Shown here piece by piece: positions 1 through 7,522 of a DNA stretch of 22,801 nt. Each line of letters begins with the position of its first letter. The first letter of the stretch is position 1. Source of the DNA: an uncultured Candidatus Melainabacteria bacterium (GTDB lineage: Bacteria > Cyanobacteriota > Vampirovibrionia > Gastranaerophilales > Gastranaerophilaceae); the NCBI GenBank assembly GCA_934747325.1, contig CAKVGW010000027.1:1-22801 (forward strand), in the 5' to 3' direction. The notes beneath the pieces were generated by a model. The model searched no databases, was not told the DNA's origin, and saw nothing but the letters and a program-made list of their open reading frames with translations. The position numbers and the translations under genes are program-made.

Positions 1-100
1 ATCGCCAGCAGGAAACGGATTAATTTAGGCACTCACCCACCTGCGAGACATTGCAGGTAACAAAATCGCATTTATATGGAGTTTTTATTTTTTTATTAAT
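1..100 (+). ncRNA. possible 3' part of a structured RNA, perhaps 6S RNA
   Basis: No reading frame fits here. A 6-bp hairpin, ACCTGC (39-44) with GCAGGT (53-58), sits in a locally GC-richer stretch that drops abruptly into T-rich DNA after about 80. From memory, many 6S RNAs carry a small hairpin on the 3' side of the central bubble, in a CACCC-ACCT context, followed by the 3' strand of the closing stem, and this stretch looks like that. The 5' half lies outside the window, so the pairing cannot be checked. This is a guess at family level; the hairpin itself is visible. Confidence 0.33.
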
Positions 101-117
101 TATTTTACAAAACCCCC

Positions 118-160
118 TTGACTGATAGTAACTCTCAAGTTGTAATATAATATTATAAAG
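118..160 (+). promoter_or_regulatory. probable housekeeping promoter of the DXS-like gene
   Basis: TTGACT (118-123) can serve as -35. It is followed by an AT block TGTAATATAATAT (141-153) holding several overlapping -10 candidates; TGTAAT at 141-146 gives a 17-bp spacer. Nearly the same block (TCAAGT, then TGTAATATAATAT, then ATAAAGA and a T-run) precedes the protease gene at 7462-7500, which supports it as a real promoter. The exact -10 register is uncertain. Confidence 0.5.
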
Positions 161-179
161 AACTTTTTAACACGAGTAG

Positions 180-198
180 GTTGGGCTTTCAGCCCAAC
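180..198 (+). promoter_or_regulatory. leader hairpin just upstream of the ribosome binding site
   Basis: GTTGGGCT (180-187) and AGCCCAAC (191-198) form a perfect 8-bp stem with a TTC loop. The stem ends six bases before the AAGGAG Shine-Dalgarno (205-210) of the DXS-like gene. No T-run follows, so it is not a terminator. It could set translation efficiency or protect the 5' end; no function is shown. Confidence 0.5.
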
Positions 199-215
199 AA
201 TAGAAAGGAGCGAAC

Positions 216-1985
216 ATGGAAACAACGTTGACCGTTTTAGACAAAGTAAATAGTCCTGCTGATTTAAGAGAGTTGAATATAGATGAAATGAACGCATTAT
301 CTCAAGAAATGCGTGAATTAATAATAAAAAAAGTTAATACTATTGGCGGACACTTAGCACCAAACCTTGGCTTTGTAGAAGCTACAATTGCTCTGCATTA
401 TGTTTTTAATTCACCTGTAGATAAATTTGTATTTGACGTTTCTCACCAATGTTATGCCCATAAGATTTTAACCGGCAGAAAAGACGGATACACAAATCCG
501 GAAAATTATTTAAAATATACAGGTTACACTGCACCTGAAGAAAGTGCGCACGATTTATTCAAAGTTGGTCACACTTCTACATCTGTAAGCTTGGCAACAG
601 GTCTTGCAAAAGGTAGAGATTTAAGAGGCGGCAAAGAAAATATTTTAGCTATTATCGGCGACGGTTCTTTAAGCGGCGGAGAAGCTTTTGAAGGGTTAGA
701 TAATGCCGCTGTTTTAGGAAGCAATATTATTGTTATAGTAAACGATAATGACATGTCTATTGCTAAAAATGAAGGCGGATTATATAACAATTTAAAACTA
801 TTAAGAGATACAAACGGTCAAGCTGAATGCAATTTCTTTAAAGCGTTAGGCTTTGAATATCATTATCTTGATAACGGTCATGATATCAAAGCAATGATAG
901 ATTTATTTAATAAAGTTAAAGACACAAACCATCCTGTTTTAATTCATTTACACACAATTAAGGGCAAAGGCTTAGAAGTTGCAGAACTTGATAAAGAAAG
1001 CTACCACTGGGTTTTACCGGGGGCTTTAGACAAAAAAGACGATTCAATTGTAAGCGCAAAATCTGAAGATTACGGTTCAATAACTGCAAATTATATTGAA
1101 AACAAATATAATGAAGATAATACGGTTATTGCAATCTCTCCTGCGACACCTGCAGTGACAGGATTTACTCCTGCATTTAGAGATAAAGCGGGAATACATT
1201 ATACCGATGTGGGGATTGCAGAAGAACACGCAATCGCATTCGCGTCAGGCATTGCTAAAAATGGTGCAAAGCCTATTTTAGGCGTTATGAGTTCATTTGT
1301 ACAAAGAACTTATGACCAATTATCTCAAGATTTAGCTCTAAATAATAATCCTGCAACGATTCTTGTATTTTGGGGTTCAATTTCAGGCATGGACGCAACT
1401 CATTTAACCGTTTTTGATATTCCACTTATCAGTAACATTCCAAATATGGTTTATCTTGCGCCAACTTGCAAAGAAGAATATCTAAGAATGCTTGACTGGT
1501 CAGTAGAACAACAAGACAAACCTGTAGCAATTAGAGTTCCTTTTGGCGAAGTTCACACAACAGGCATAGAAGATAAAACTGATTATTCAATTTTGAATAA
1601 ATATCAAGTTGTTGAAAAAGGTTCAGAAGTAGCAATTTTAGGCTTGGGCAATTTCTTCCACTTAGGCAAAAAAGTTCAAGCATTGTTGAATGAAAAACTT
1701 GGCATAAACGCAACTTTAATTAATCCTAAATTCATAACAGGTGTTGATGAAGAACTTATGGAAAGCTTGAAGGCTGAACACAAAATTGTAATTACGCTTG
1801 AAGATGGTGTTTTAGACGGTGGCTTCGGTGAAAAAATCGCAAGATACTTTGGCAATTCAGAGATGAAAGTTTTAAACTTCGGTGCAAAAAAAGAATTTAC
1901 TGATAGAGCTTCTGTTGAAGAATTATATACTCGTTATCATTTGACACCTGAGTTAATAGTGGAAGATATTAAAGCTTGTTTATAA
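216..1985 (+). CDS. dxs: 1-deoxy-D-xylulose-5-phosphate synthase-like protein (transketolase family)
   Basis: 589 residues. DXS condenses pyruvate with glyceraldehyde 3-phosphate using thiamine diphosphate and opens the MEP isoprenoid pathway in the cytoplasm. DXS features are visible: HLAPNLGFVEATIALH with catalytic His46, DVSHQCYAHKILTGR (73-88), GHTSTS (119-124), the cofactor motif GDGS (148-151) to NDN (176-178), Glu337 in the VGIAEEHA motif, and Arg364 in the QRTYDQ motif. The C-terminal transketolase domain ends with LEDGVLDGGFGEK. The protein is shorter than usual DXS (about 620-640). By alignment from memory with the E. coli enzyme, the position of Tyr392 is Met358, while the equivalents of Arg398, Asp427 and Arg478 are kept (Arg364, Asp393, Arg440). 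It may therefore be a divergent paralogue with altered acceptor use. Start: ATG with AAGGAG five bases upstream. It is a single-gene unit ending in a strong terminator. Confidence 0.8.
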   Translation: METTLTVLDKVNSPADLRELNIDEMNALSQEMRELIIKKVNTIGGHLAPNLGFVEATIALHYVFNSPVDKFVFDVSHQCYAHKILTGRKDGYTNPENYLKYTGYTAPEESAHDLFKVGHTSTSVSLATGLAKGRDLRGGKENILAIIGDGSLSGGEAFEGLDNAAVLGSNIIVIVNDNDMSIAKNEGGLYNNLKLLRDTNGQAECNFFKALGFEYHYLDNGHDIKAMIDLFNKVKDTNHPVLIHLHTIKGKGLEVAELDKESYHWVLPGALDKKDDSIVSAKSEDYGSITANYIENKYNEDNTVIAISPATPAVTGFTPAFRDKAGIHYTDVGIAEEHAIAFASGIAKNGAKPILGVMSSFVQRTYDQLSQDLALNNNPATILVFWGSISGMDATHLTVFDIPLISNIPNMVYLAPTCKEEYLRMLDWSVEQQDKPVAIRVPFGEVHTTGIEDKTDYSILNKYQVVEKGSEVAILGLGNFFHLGKKVQALLNEKLGINATLINPKFITGVDEELMESLKAEHKIVITLEDGVLDGGFGEKIARYFGNSEMKVLNFGAKKEFTDRASVEELYTRYHLTPELIVEDIKACL

Positions 1986-2037
1986 AAGAAAAACAGGATG
2001 TGCAAATTGCACATCCTGTTTTATATTATTTTTTTTC
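1984..2037. terminator. bidirectional intrinsic terminator
   Basis: A near-perfect inverted repeat, AAAACAGGATGTGC (1990-2003) with GCACATCCTGTTTT (2009-2022) around AAATT, is followed by a T-rich run to 2037 on the plus strand. On the minus strand it is followed by TTTTCTTTT. It lies between convergent genes, with the minus gene's stop codon at 2026, so it can serve both. Confidence 0.9.
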
Positions 2038-3006
2038 CAACTTAAACGGAACAATTACTTTTACACCACTCTTTCTATTTTTTTCAATCAGATTAAGATT
2101 TCTTGCATTTTGATAATTTCGTCTTAAAATATCAATAATTTCTGCATACCCAACACCTGTTCCTTGAATATTTCTATCATTAGAACGATGTCCGTTACCT
2201 TCTAATATTTTATCTATATCTTCATTTCTAATAGGTTCCGTCCCATGATTTTCGGTAATCATGGTATATATGTTTTCACCAAGAGCTTGATGTCTCGGTG
2301 TTTTAGTAAATTGAACAGTTACAGGCTTACCTTCTGAATATTTCAAACTATTCAGAATAATTTGAGATAAAACATTATATTGTTCAAAAGCATTTCTTGT
2401 AACCAAGTTATCTGCATCTAAATTATTCTCAAATTCAATAGAAGCTTCTCTATTATTACCGTATTTTGCAGCACTCTGCAAGGTTGATAACATTTCAGTA
2501 AAAGTTACTTCCTTGTTTTTATTATATTTCCAACTCTCAATTTTTCCCCAAAGATTTACCATATCTTTTACGGTACCAACTAATTCTTTAAATGTCTTTT
2601 TTTGATGTTTAGGATATGAAAAATTTTTAATATGTGCATTTTCTTCTTCAACAAATTCTTTAAAATCAGGATTCATATTGAATTCAAATTTTGATATTAC
2701 ATTATTTACCAACTCATGCCTAAATAATCTCAATAAATTTCCAGGATTATTTATTTCTTCCGGGGTACCTTTAACCAAGTTTAATAAATGAGTTTTAAAA
2801 TATTCATCCGCCATTTGAAAAAAAGAAACTTCTGATATTACACCTTCTGATTTTTTCAAAAAAATATCACTTAAATCATGAATTTCTTTTTTAGGAATGC
2901 CACTTCCAAATGATACACCTTGATAATTACTTTTATTATCAAATTTAAATTTATTTGATGTTGACATGTTAAAAAATCCAGCACCACAAAGTTTGCCGAG
3001 TTGCAT
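2026..3006 (-). CDS. orphan soluble histidine-kinase-like protein (HATPase)
   Basis: 326 residues with no signal peptide or membrane segment. The C-terminal ~120 residues look like a GHKL ATPase domain: an N-box LSQIILNSLKYS with Asn219, a G1-like ENHG (252-255, where sensor kinases usually have DxG), and a G2 box GTGVGYAEI (282-290). Around 95-108 the stretch LFRHELVNNVISKF resembles a histidine phosphoacceptor helix (His97). No sensor domain and no response regulator are adjacent. Near the N-terminus VSFGSG (31-36) resembles the tag on the two AAA+ proteins at 19104 and 20281. Two starts are plausible: the ATG at 3006 (AGGA eight bases upstream) or Met14 at 2967. The kinase-like fold is supported; phosphotransfer activity is inference. 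It could instead be a GHKL ATPase with no kinase role. Confidence 0.6.
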   Translation of the reverse strand: MQLGKLCGAGFFNMSTSNKFKFDNKSNYQGVSFGSGIPKKEIHDLSDIFLKKSEGVISEVSFFQMADEYFKTHLLNLVKGTPEEINNPGNLLRLFRHELVNNVISKFEFNMNPDFKEFVEEENAHIKNFSYPKHQKKTFKELVGTVKDMVNLWGKIESWKYNKNKEVTFTEMLSTLQSAAKYGNNREASIEFENNLDADNLVTRNAFEQYNVLSQIILNSLKYSEGKPVTVQFTKTPRHQALGENIYTMITENHGTEPIRNEDIDKILEGNGHRSNDRNIQGTGVGYAEIIDILRRNYQNARNLNLIEKNRKSGVKVIVPFKLEKK

Positions 3007-3050
3007 AGTGAAAATCCTAATAATTGTTAATTCTGCTATTTATGTAGAAT

Positions 3051-3080
3051 AGTATAAAATAAAGATAAAAAAATTTTCAA
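3051..3080 (-). promoter_or_regulatory. sigma-70-type promoter of the histidine-kinase-like gene
   Basis: Read on the minus strand, TTGAAA (3080-3075) and TATACT (3056-3051) are separated by 18 bp. The predicted start of transcription is about 40 bases upstream of the ATG at 3006. This suggests the gene is transcribed separately from the upstream HgdB-like gene. Confidence 0.55.
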
Positions 3081-3127
3081 GTAATTTCAAAAATACTTTT
3101 CTAAAACTTTACAATTTAATATTGCAT

Positions 3128-4255
3128 CTAAATTCTAGTTTTATTCTTACTTAACTTTGCGCGTTTTTTTCTTCGCATTAAATCAACAAACGCTTCCAAT
3201 CTTGTTATGTAACCTGCTTTACCAGTTTGTTCATCCATAATTAGAGTTAAAATCGGTATTTCGTGTTCACTTCTCATTGTTGGGAAAATATTTTGTGACA
3301 TGATTTCCGGCATACAAGTGAACGGAGAAATATGGATAATACCGTCTTTTCCGTGAACATCCGCAAATACTACGTCAGAAACACATTCTAAAGCGTCACC
3401 GCCGATATCTCTCATTAAATATGGTTTTGCCATTCTTTCTGCTCTTTGTAAGTGAGTTTCAGGCGGTCTGAATGCTTTTGGAATAATCGCATCTTTTAAG
3501 AAACTTCCAACGGTTAAACTTCTTCTTGTTTCTACGCCCATTCTGCCCAATTCTCTTTCGATATTTTGGTTAGAGAATTCGTCATTTACTAAGAATATTT
3601 CACCTGTCAAATCAACGTGAAGAACTTCTCTATTAGGGTCAATTTCAGTCTTTTCAATTTCTTTTAATGCTTCATGGTAAACATGTTTTAAATCAAGAGT
3701 TGAATCAACTTTATCAATCATTTTCAAAGCTTTTTTGTAATGTTTTTCAGCTTCACCAAATTTAACTTCTCTTGCTCTATAATATGCTAACGCTCTATCT
3801 AAATCATCAATTGCGAAAATTTTTCTGATTGTTATATTGATTGCACGCATGATAAGAATCGGGTCATTCTTACCGGAAATTTCTTTTAAGAAATTATACA
3901 ACCCTTTTATTCCATCATACAAAGATAACTCAATATAGTTAGCTTTGTAACCTAAATCTTTTAAAGTATTTTGTATATTGTTTCCATACTCGCCAAGCCT
4001 GCAAATCCCTGGTGATGTAATCATTGCAACATAATCAGCACCGCCTTCAATTGCTTCAATAAAATTTCCTAAGATTAATTTGTATGGCAGACAAATAGCT
4101 TCCGGAGAGTTTTTTGTTCCGTATGACAAAGTTTTTTTACTTGTATATGGTGGAACATAAGGTTCTACACCTATTTTTTTAAGTCCTGCCGCCCAAGCTA
4201 TTGAAATTGTTCCCATGTGTGGAAACGCTACTTTAATTTTCTTTCCCTTTGCCAT
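3128..4255 (-). CDS. HgdB/CoA-activase-related iron-sulfur protein (2-hydroxyacyl-CoA dehydratase-like)
   Basis: 375 residues, cytoplasmic. It resembles the substrate-binding half of CoA enzyme activase-type proteins (COG3580/COG3581, DUF2229-like), related to the D component of 2-hydroxyacyl-CoA dehydratases. Supporting motifs are an N-terminal KVAFPHMG, then SPEAICLPYKLILGNF (50-65) with Cys55, TSPGICRLGEYG (80-91) with Cys85, and HISPFTCMPEIMS (308-320) with Cys314, followed by a C-terminal TLIMDEQTGKAGYITRLEAF. The three cysteines are candidate [4Fe-4S] ligands; a fourth, Cys291, lies nearby. Archetypal systems need a BadF/BcrA-type ATPase activator; none is encoded in this window. The substrate is unknown. 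Start: ATG with AGGAG about nine bases upstream. It is divergent from the hypothetical gene at 4343. Confidence 0.65.
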   Translation of the reverse strand: MAKGKKIKVAFPHMGTISIAWAAGLKKIGVEPYVPPYTSKKTLSYGTKNSPEAICLPYKLILGNFIEAIEGGADYVAMITSPGICRLGEYGNNIQNTLKDLGYKANYIELSLYDGIKGLYNFLKEISGKNDPILIMRAINITIRKIFAIDDLDRALAYYRAREVKFGEAEKHYKKALKMIDKVDSTLDLKHVYHEALKEIEKTEIDPNREVLHVDLTGEIFLVNDEFSNQNIERELGRMGVETRRSLTVGSFLKDAIIPKAFRPPETHLQRAERMAKPYLMRDIGGDALECVSDVVFADVHGKDGIIHISPFTCMPEIMSQNIFPTMRSEHEIPILTLIMDEQTGKAGYITRLEAFVDLMRRKKRAKLSKNKTRI

Positions 4256-4282
4256 ATTGTTTTACTCCTGTTTATTATCTTT

Positions 4283-4313
4283 ATTATAACTTAAACATTT
4301 TATAAACTAGCAA
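4283..4313 (-). promoter_or_regulatory. probable promoter of the HgdB-like gene
   Basis: On the minus strand a consensus -10 TATAAT (4288-4283) lies 19 bp downstream of TTGCTA (4313-4308). The -10 is about 27 bases from the ATG at 4255. The -35 is imperfect and the spacing long. Confidence 0.45.
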
Positions 4314-4342
4314 AAAATATTTTTACGGGTTTTAATAAGAAT

Positions 4343-5104
4343 ATGAAGATAAGAATAAACAACAAATTTACATACTTACCTTTAGCTAAATCTAAAGGAA
4401 CTACCGAACAAAGGTTACAAAAAGCGACTGATATGAACCTTAAATTTTTTAGAGGTTTAAAATATGATTTTAAAGATCGTGAAATTAAACCAATGGAAAT
4501 TAAGAGAAATTTATGGGATGTTGCAGGTAAAAAATTAACGATAAATTTAATGCCGATAGCTTATGCAAATGATGTAAGCATTACTCACAGTGTTGCCTAT
4601 GGCAGACAATCAAAGGGATATACTTTATCATATCCTTTTGACGCATTATGGGAAAAACCAACAATTTTTCAGAGTAAAACGCCAAACATTTTACGTCAAA
4701 CCCAGCATTTCTTTACAGAAATTCTAAATCCTAAATTCTTTAGAAGAAAAGTTAGTATGATGAATCAAAATCAAGATTGGATGGGAGCAATAAACTTCTT
4801 CAAAGAGAACATACACAACTCTCAAAAGCTTGAACCGAAGAAATTAGATAGATTTTTACAAGATAAAAATGTTTTAGAAAAAATTAATACATTGCAAATG
4901 CTTAGATATGACTTGATGGCTGAAAAAAATTTACATGAAGCAGAGCCACTTTTAGATAGACAAGTTGCAAAATTTGAAAATCTTCGATTTGACGCATCAA
5001 AATACGATATGAACAAATTTAACTATGAAGAAAAATTGCAGATTTTAAATAATAAATTAAAAGAAGTTTTAACAAATGTGCGTGAAAGATTGCATAATAG
5101 ATAA
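4343..5104 (+). CDS. hypothetical protein, 253 residues
   Basis: I do not recognise a family. The protein is basic and soluble, with no signal peptide or membrane segment. The N-terminal half is rich in short strand-forming stretches (ITHSVAYGRQSKGYTLSYPF at about 80-99). The C-terminal half from about 150 is charged and probably helical (KLDRFLQDKNVLEKINTLQM, then EEKLQILNNKLKEVL). Codon use matches its neighbours. The ribosome binding site is poor: only AATAAGAAT precedes the ATG, so translation may be weak or the start may differ. It is divergent from the HgdB-like gene and convergent with the acetyltransferase, with 2 bp between the two stop codons. Its length and coherent composition argue for a real gene. 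Confidence 0.6.
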   Translation: MKIRINNKFTYLPLAKSKGTTEQRLQKATDMNLKFFRGLKYDFKDREIKPMEIKRNLWDVAGKKLTINLMPIAYANDVSITHSVAYGRQSKGYTLSYPFDALWEKPTIFQSKTPNILRQTQHFFTEILNPKFFRRKVSMMNQNQDWMGAINFFKENIHNSQKLEPKKLDRFLQDKNVLEKINTLQMLRYDLMAEKNLHEAEPLLDRQVAKFENLRFDASKYDMNKFNYEEKLQILNNKLKEVLTNVRERLHNR

Positions 5105-5106
5105 TT

Positions 5107-5547
5107 TTAATATTTTACCATCTCGCAATAAGGTAATTCTATAAAATTTTGTTTTTCATACACATGACAAGCATGGGCGTTTTCTTTTTCAACTTCCAGT
5201 CTAAAAACAGAATCTTTATAAACTGTTTCTACATACCTGATAAATTGTGGGATTATTCTTTGCCCCCTATATTCAGGCTTCAAATACAAGTCCTCAAACC
5301 AAATACAAGATTTGCCAAACTCTGTAGAAAAACTTTTTGCAAGCATAGCATATCCTAAAATAATTTCATCAGAAGTAAAAACATAACCTTCAAGATATGG
5401 TGAATTATTTATGCATGCTTTAAAATCAGCATCAAATATTGCATCACTGCCATTTGTGAAAACAGCTTCTGAAGAATAAAAAGTTTTCATCATAGAAATA
5501 ACTTCAACTTTATCTTCAAATTTCATTTTTCGTATATCAATATTCAT
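5107..5547 (-). CDS. GNAT-family N-acetyltransferase
   Basis: 146 residues, a normal size for a single GNAT domain, which transfers an acetyl group from acetyl-CoA to an amine. The N-terminal IRKMKFEDKVEVISMMKTFY is the usual first strand and helix. The central strand-loop-helix FEDLYLKPEYRGQRIIPQFI (about 85-104) is motif A, with the acetyl-CoA pyrophosphate-binding R-G-Q-R loop. The C-terminal HACHVYEKQNFIELP (about 124-138) is the typical NxxAxxxYEKxGF segment, with His in place of the usual Asn/Ala. The substrate cannot be told. No Shine-Dalgarno is seen before the ATG. A TATATT box (5564-5559) only about 11 bases upstream would give an almost leaderless mRNA. It is divergent from mutL, with 50 bp between their starts. 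Confidence 0.8.
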   Translation of the reverse strand: MNIDIRKMKFEDKVEVISMMKTFYSSEAVFTNGSDAIFDADFKACINNSPYLEGYVFTSDEIILGYAMLAKSFSTEFGKSCIWFEDLYLKPEYRGQRIIPQFIRYVETVYKDSVFRLEVEKENAHACHVYEKQNFIELPYCEMVKY

Positions 5548-5597
5548 GTTATTATTCTAATATACGTTGTTTGACTTTACAAGTCGAGGGGTTTAGT

Positions 5598-7406
5598 TTG
5601 GGAAGAATTATTCAACTATCAAAAAATGTTATTAACCAAATTGCAGCGGGAGAAGTTATTGAACGTCCGTTTTCAGTTGTAAAAGAGTTGGTTGAAAATT
5701 CAGTAGACGCAGGCGCGACAAGAATTAGTGTAGATGTTTCTAACGAGTGCAGAAATCTTCGAGTTGCTGATAACGGTTCCGGAATTCATCCCGATGATAT
5801 TTTGCTAGCGTTTTCTAAACATGCCACTAGTAAAATTACTACAGGTGAAGATTTGTACGCAGTTAAAACGATGGGCTTTAGAGGTGAAGCTTTAGCAAGT
5901 ATTATTTCAATATCTAAATTAACTTGTATAACAAGAACAAAAGATTTTGATTTTGGTACAAAAGTTGAGTGTGAAAATTCGGAAGTTAAAAAAGCTCAAA
6001 CAGGCTGTGCAATAGGCACAATTATGGAAATTCGAGATTTATTCTATAACCTTCCTGCTAGACTTAAATTTTTAAAATCTCCAAAAACTGAATTTGCTTA
6101 TATAAATGAACTTATTCAGTCATTAGCTTTAACTCATCCTGATGTCGCATTTGAGCTTAAAAATAACGGTAAAACAACCATTAAAACGACAGGACAAAAT
6201 GATTTAGGACAAACTGTAAAAGAAGTTTTTTCGGATGAAGTTCTTAAAAATTTACGTCCAGTTCTTAAAACAGATAAAATTTCTAACCTTAAAATATCAG
6301 GATTAATAAGCACTCCTGATTATACAAGAGCCAGTAAGAAAGATTATTATATGTACGTAAATTCACGTATCGTAAAATGTCCGATTTTTCAAAAATCAAT
6401 TGATATGGCGTACAAAAATTTGATAGGTTCAAGATATCCGTTCATTATTTTGAATTTGGAAATACCGCCTGAAGATGTGGATGTAAATGTTCACCCGACA
6501 AAAAAAGAAGTTCGATATAAAAATCCTAATCAAATTTTTAATTTCATTCATTCTGCAATTGATATGGCACTTTCAGGCTATGTAGAAAAAGAACAACCGC
6601 AAGTAACAGAAGAGCAAGTCGCAAACGAAGTTCAAGAAGAAGCACAGCAATTGCAGGTTGTAAATCAGGTGCGCATGCCGAGTTTTCAACCTAAATCTTC
6701 GGATGATGTTTACATTAGCGACAAACAAAATATCGGTTATGTTTTTGAAGAACCGTCTAAAAACAATGTAGAAGATATTCCTCAAAAAACAGTTGTAAGA
6801 GAATTTCCAAAATCTGAACAGGCAAATTTTGTTACGTCCAGCATTCCTGAAGTAGAAGATGTAATTATCGGTCAATACAAAAAAACATATATTCTGATTG
6901 AAAAAGAAGAAGGCTTAGAAATTGTCGATCAACACATTGCTGAAGAACGATATATTTACGAAAAACTTAAGAATTCGAAAAATATTGATTGTCAGCTTTT
7001 GTTTATTTCTGATGTATTAGAGGTTTCTCCAAGCGATAAAGAGCTTTTGGAACATAATAAGGACAAACTTGCAAAATTCGGATATGAAATAGAATTCTTG
7101 TCAGACCATGAAGTCATTTTCAAAAAAGTTCCGCAACTATTGTCAAAAGTTTCACCAAAAGAAATTTTAGCGGATATTTTAGAAAACATTTCAGGCGATA
7201 TTGATAATATAGAAGAAAAGATTTTAATAACAACTTCTTGCAAATCCGCTGTAAAAGCAAACACATACCTGAATATGTTTCAAATGCAAGAAATCATCAA
7301 AAATTGGAGAAAGTGCGAAAAACCTTTTACTTGTCCGCATGGCAGACCAATTTCACATATAATTGAACATAAAGATATTGCTAAGTTTTTCCAAAGAAAC
7401 AAATAA
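5598..7406 (+). CDS. mutL: DNA mismatch repair protein MutL, endonuclease type
   Basis: 602 residues from a TTG start. MutL couples MutS mismatch recognition to strand excision. The N-terminal GHKL ATPase motifs are all present: NQIAAGEVIERP, VKELVENSVDAGA, ADNGSGI, KHATSKI and TMGFRGEALASI. The transducer domain has DVDVNVHPTKKEVR. A long low-complexity linker follows, then the dimerisation/endonuclease domain with DQHIAEERYIYE (matching DQHA(x)2E(x)4E except Ile for Ala), SCKSAVKAN, and a zinc-site-like CEKPFTCPHGRP. It should therefore nick DNA itself, as in organisms lacking MutH. Start choice: TTG at 5598 has GAGGGG six bases upstream and yields MGRIIQLSKNVINQIAAGE, which aligns with known MutL N-termini. 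The upstream TTG at 5571 would add nine unlikely residues. Confidence 0.96.
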   Translation: MGRIIQLSKNVINQIAAGEVIERPFSVVKELVENSVDAGATRISVDVSNECRNLRVADNGSGIHPDDILLAFSKHATSKITTGEDLYAVKTMGFRGEALASIISISKLTCITRTKDFDFGTKVECENSEVKKAQTGCAIGTIMEIRDLFYNLPARLKFLKSPKTEFAYINELIQSLALTHPDVAFELKNNGKTTIKTTGQNDLGQTVKEVFSDEVLKNLRPVLKTDKISNLKISGLISTPDYTRASKKDYYMYVNSRIVKCPIFQKSIDMAYKNLIGSRYPFIILNLEIPPEDVDVNVHPTKKEVRYKNPNQIFNFIHSAIDMALSGYVEKEQPQVTEEQVANEVQEEAQQLQVVNQVRMPSFQPKSSDDVYISDKQNIGYVFEEPSKNNVEDIPQKTVVREFPKSEQANFVTSSIPEVEDVIIGQYKKTYILIEKEEGLEIVDQHIAEERYIYEKLKNSKNIDCQLLFISDVLEVSPSDKELLEHNKDKLAKFGYEIEFLSDHEVIFKKVPQLLSKVSPKEILADILENISGDIDNIEEKILITTSCKSAVKANTYLNMFQMQEIIKNWRKCEKPFTCPHGRPISHIIEHKDIAKFFQRNK

Positions 7407-7451
7407 TTACAAACTAAACTTACTTTACTCAAACAAATCTTTCAAAAAAAT

Positions 7452-7485
7452 TTGATATTCTTCAAGTAATTGTGTAATATAATAT
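7452..7485 (+). promoter_or_regulatory. probable promoter of the C-terminal protease gene
   Basis: TTGATA (7452-7457) is followed by the AT block TGTAATATAATAT (7473-7485). The same 13-base block, flanked by TCAAGT and ATAAAGA, occurs before the DXS-like gene at 141-153. The exact -10 register is ambiguous. Confidence 0.5.
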
Positions 7486-7522
7486 AAAGAGCGCTTTTTG
7501 ACTTTGTGAGGAGTGTAAGCTT

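Noticed and set aside
5571..5597. Upstream TTG start for mutL
   Set aside because: The nine added residues do not match MutL N-termini, and the TTG at 5598 has a well-spaced GAGGGG.
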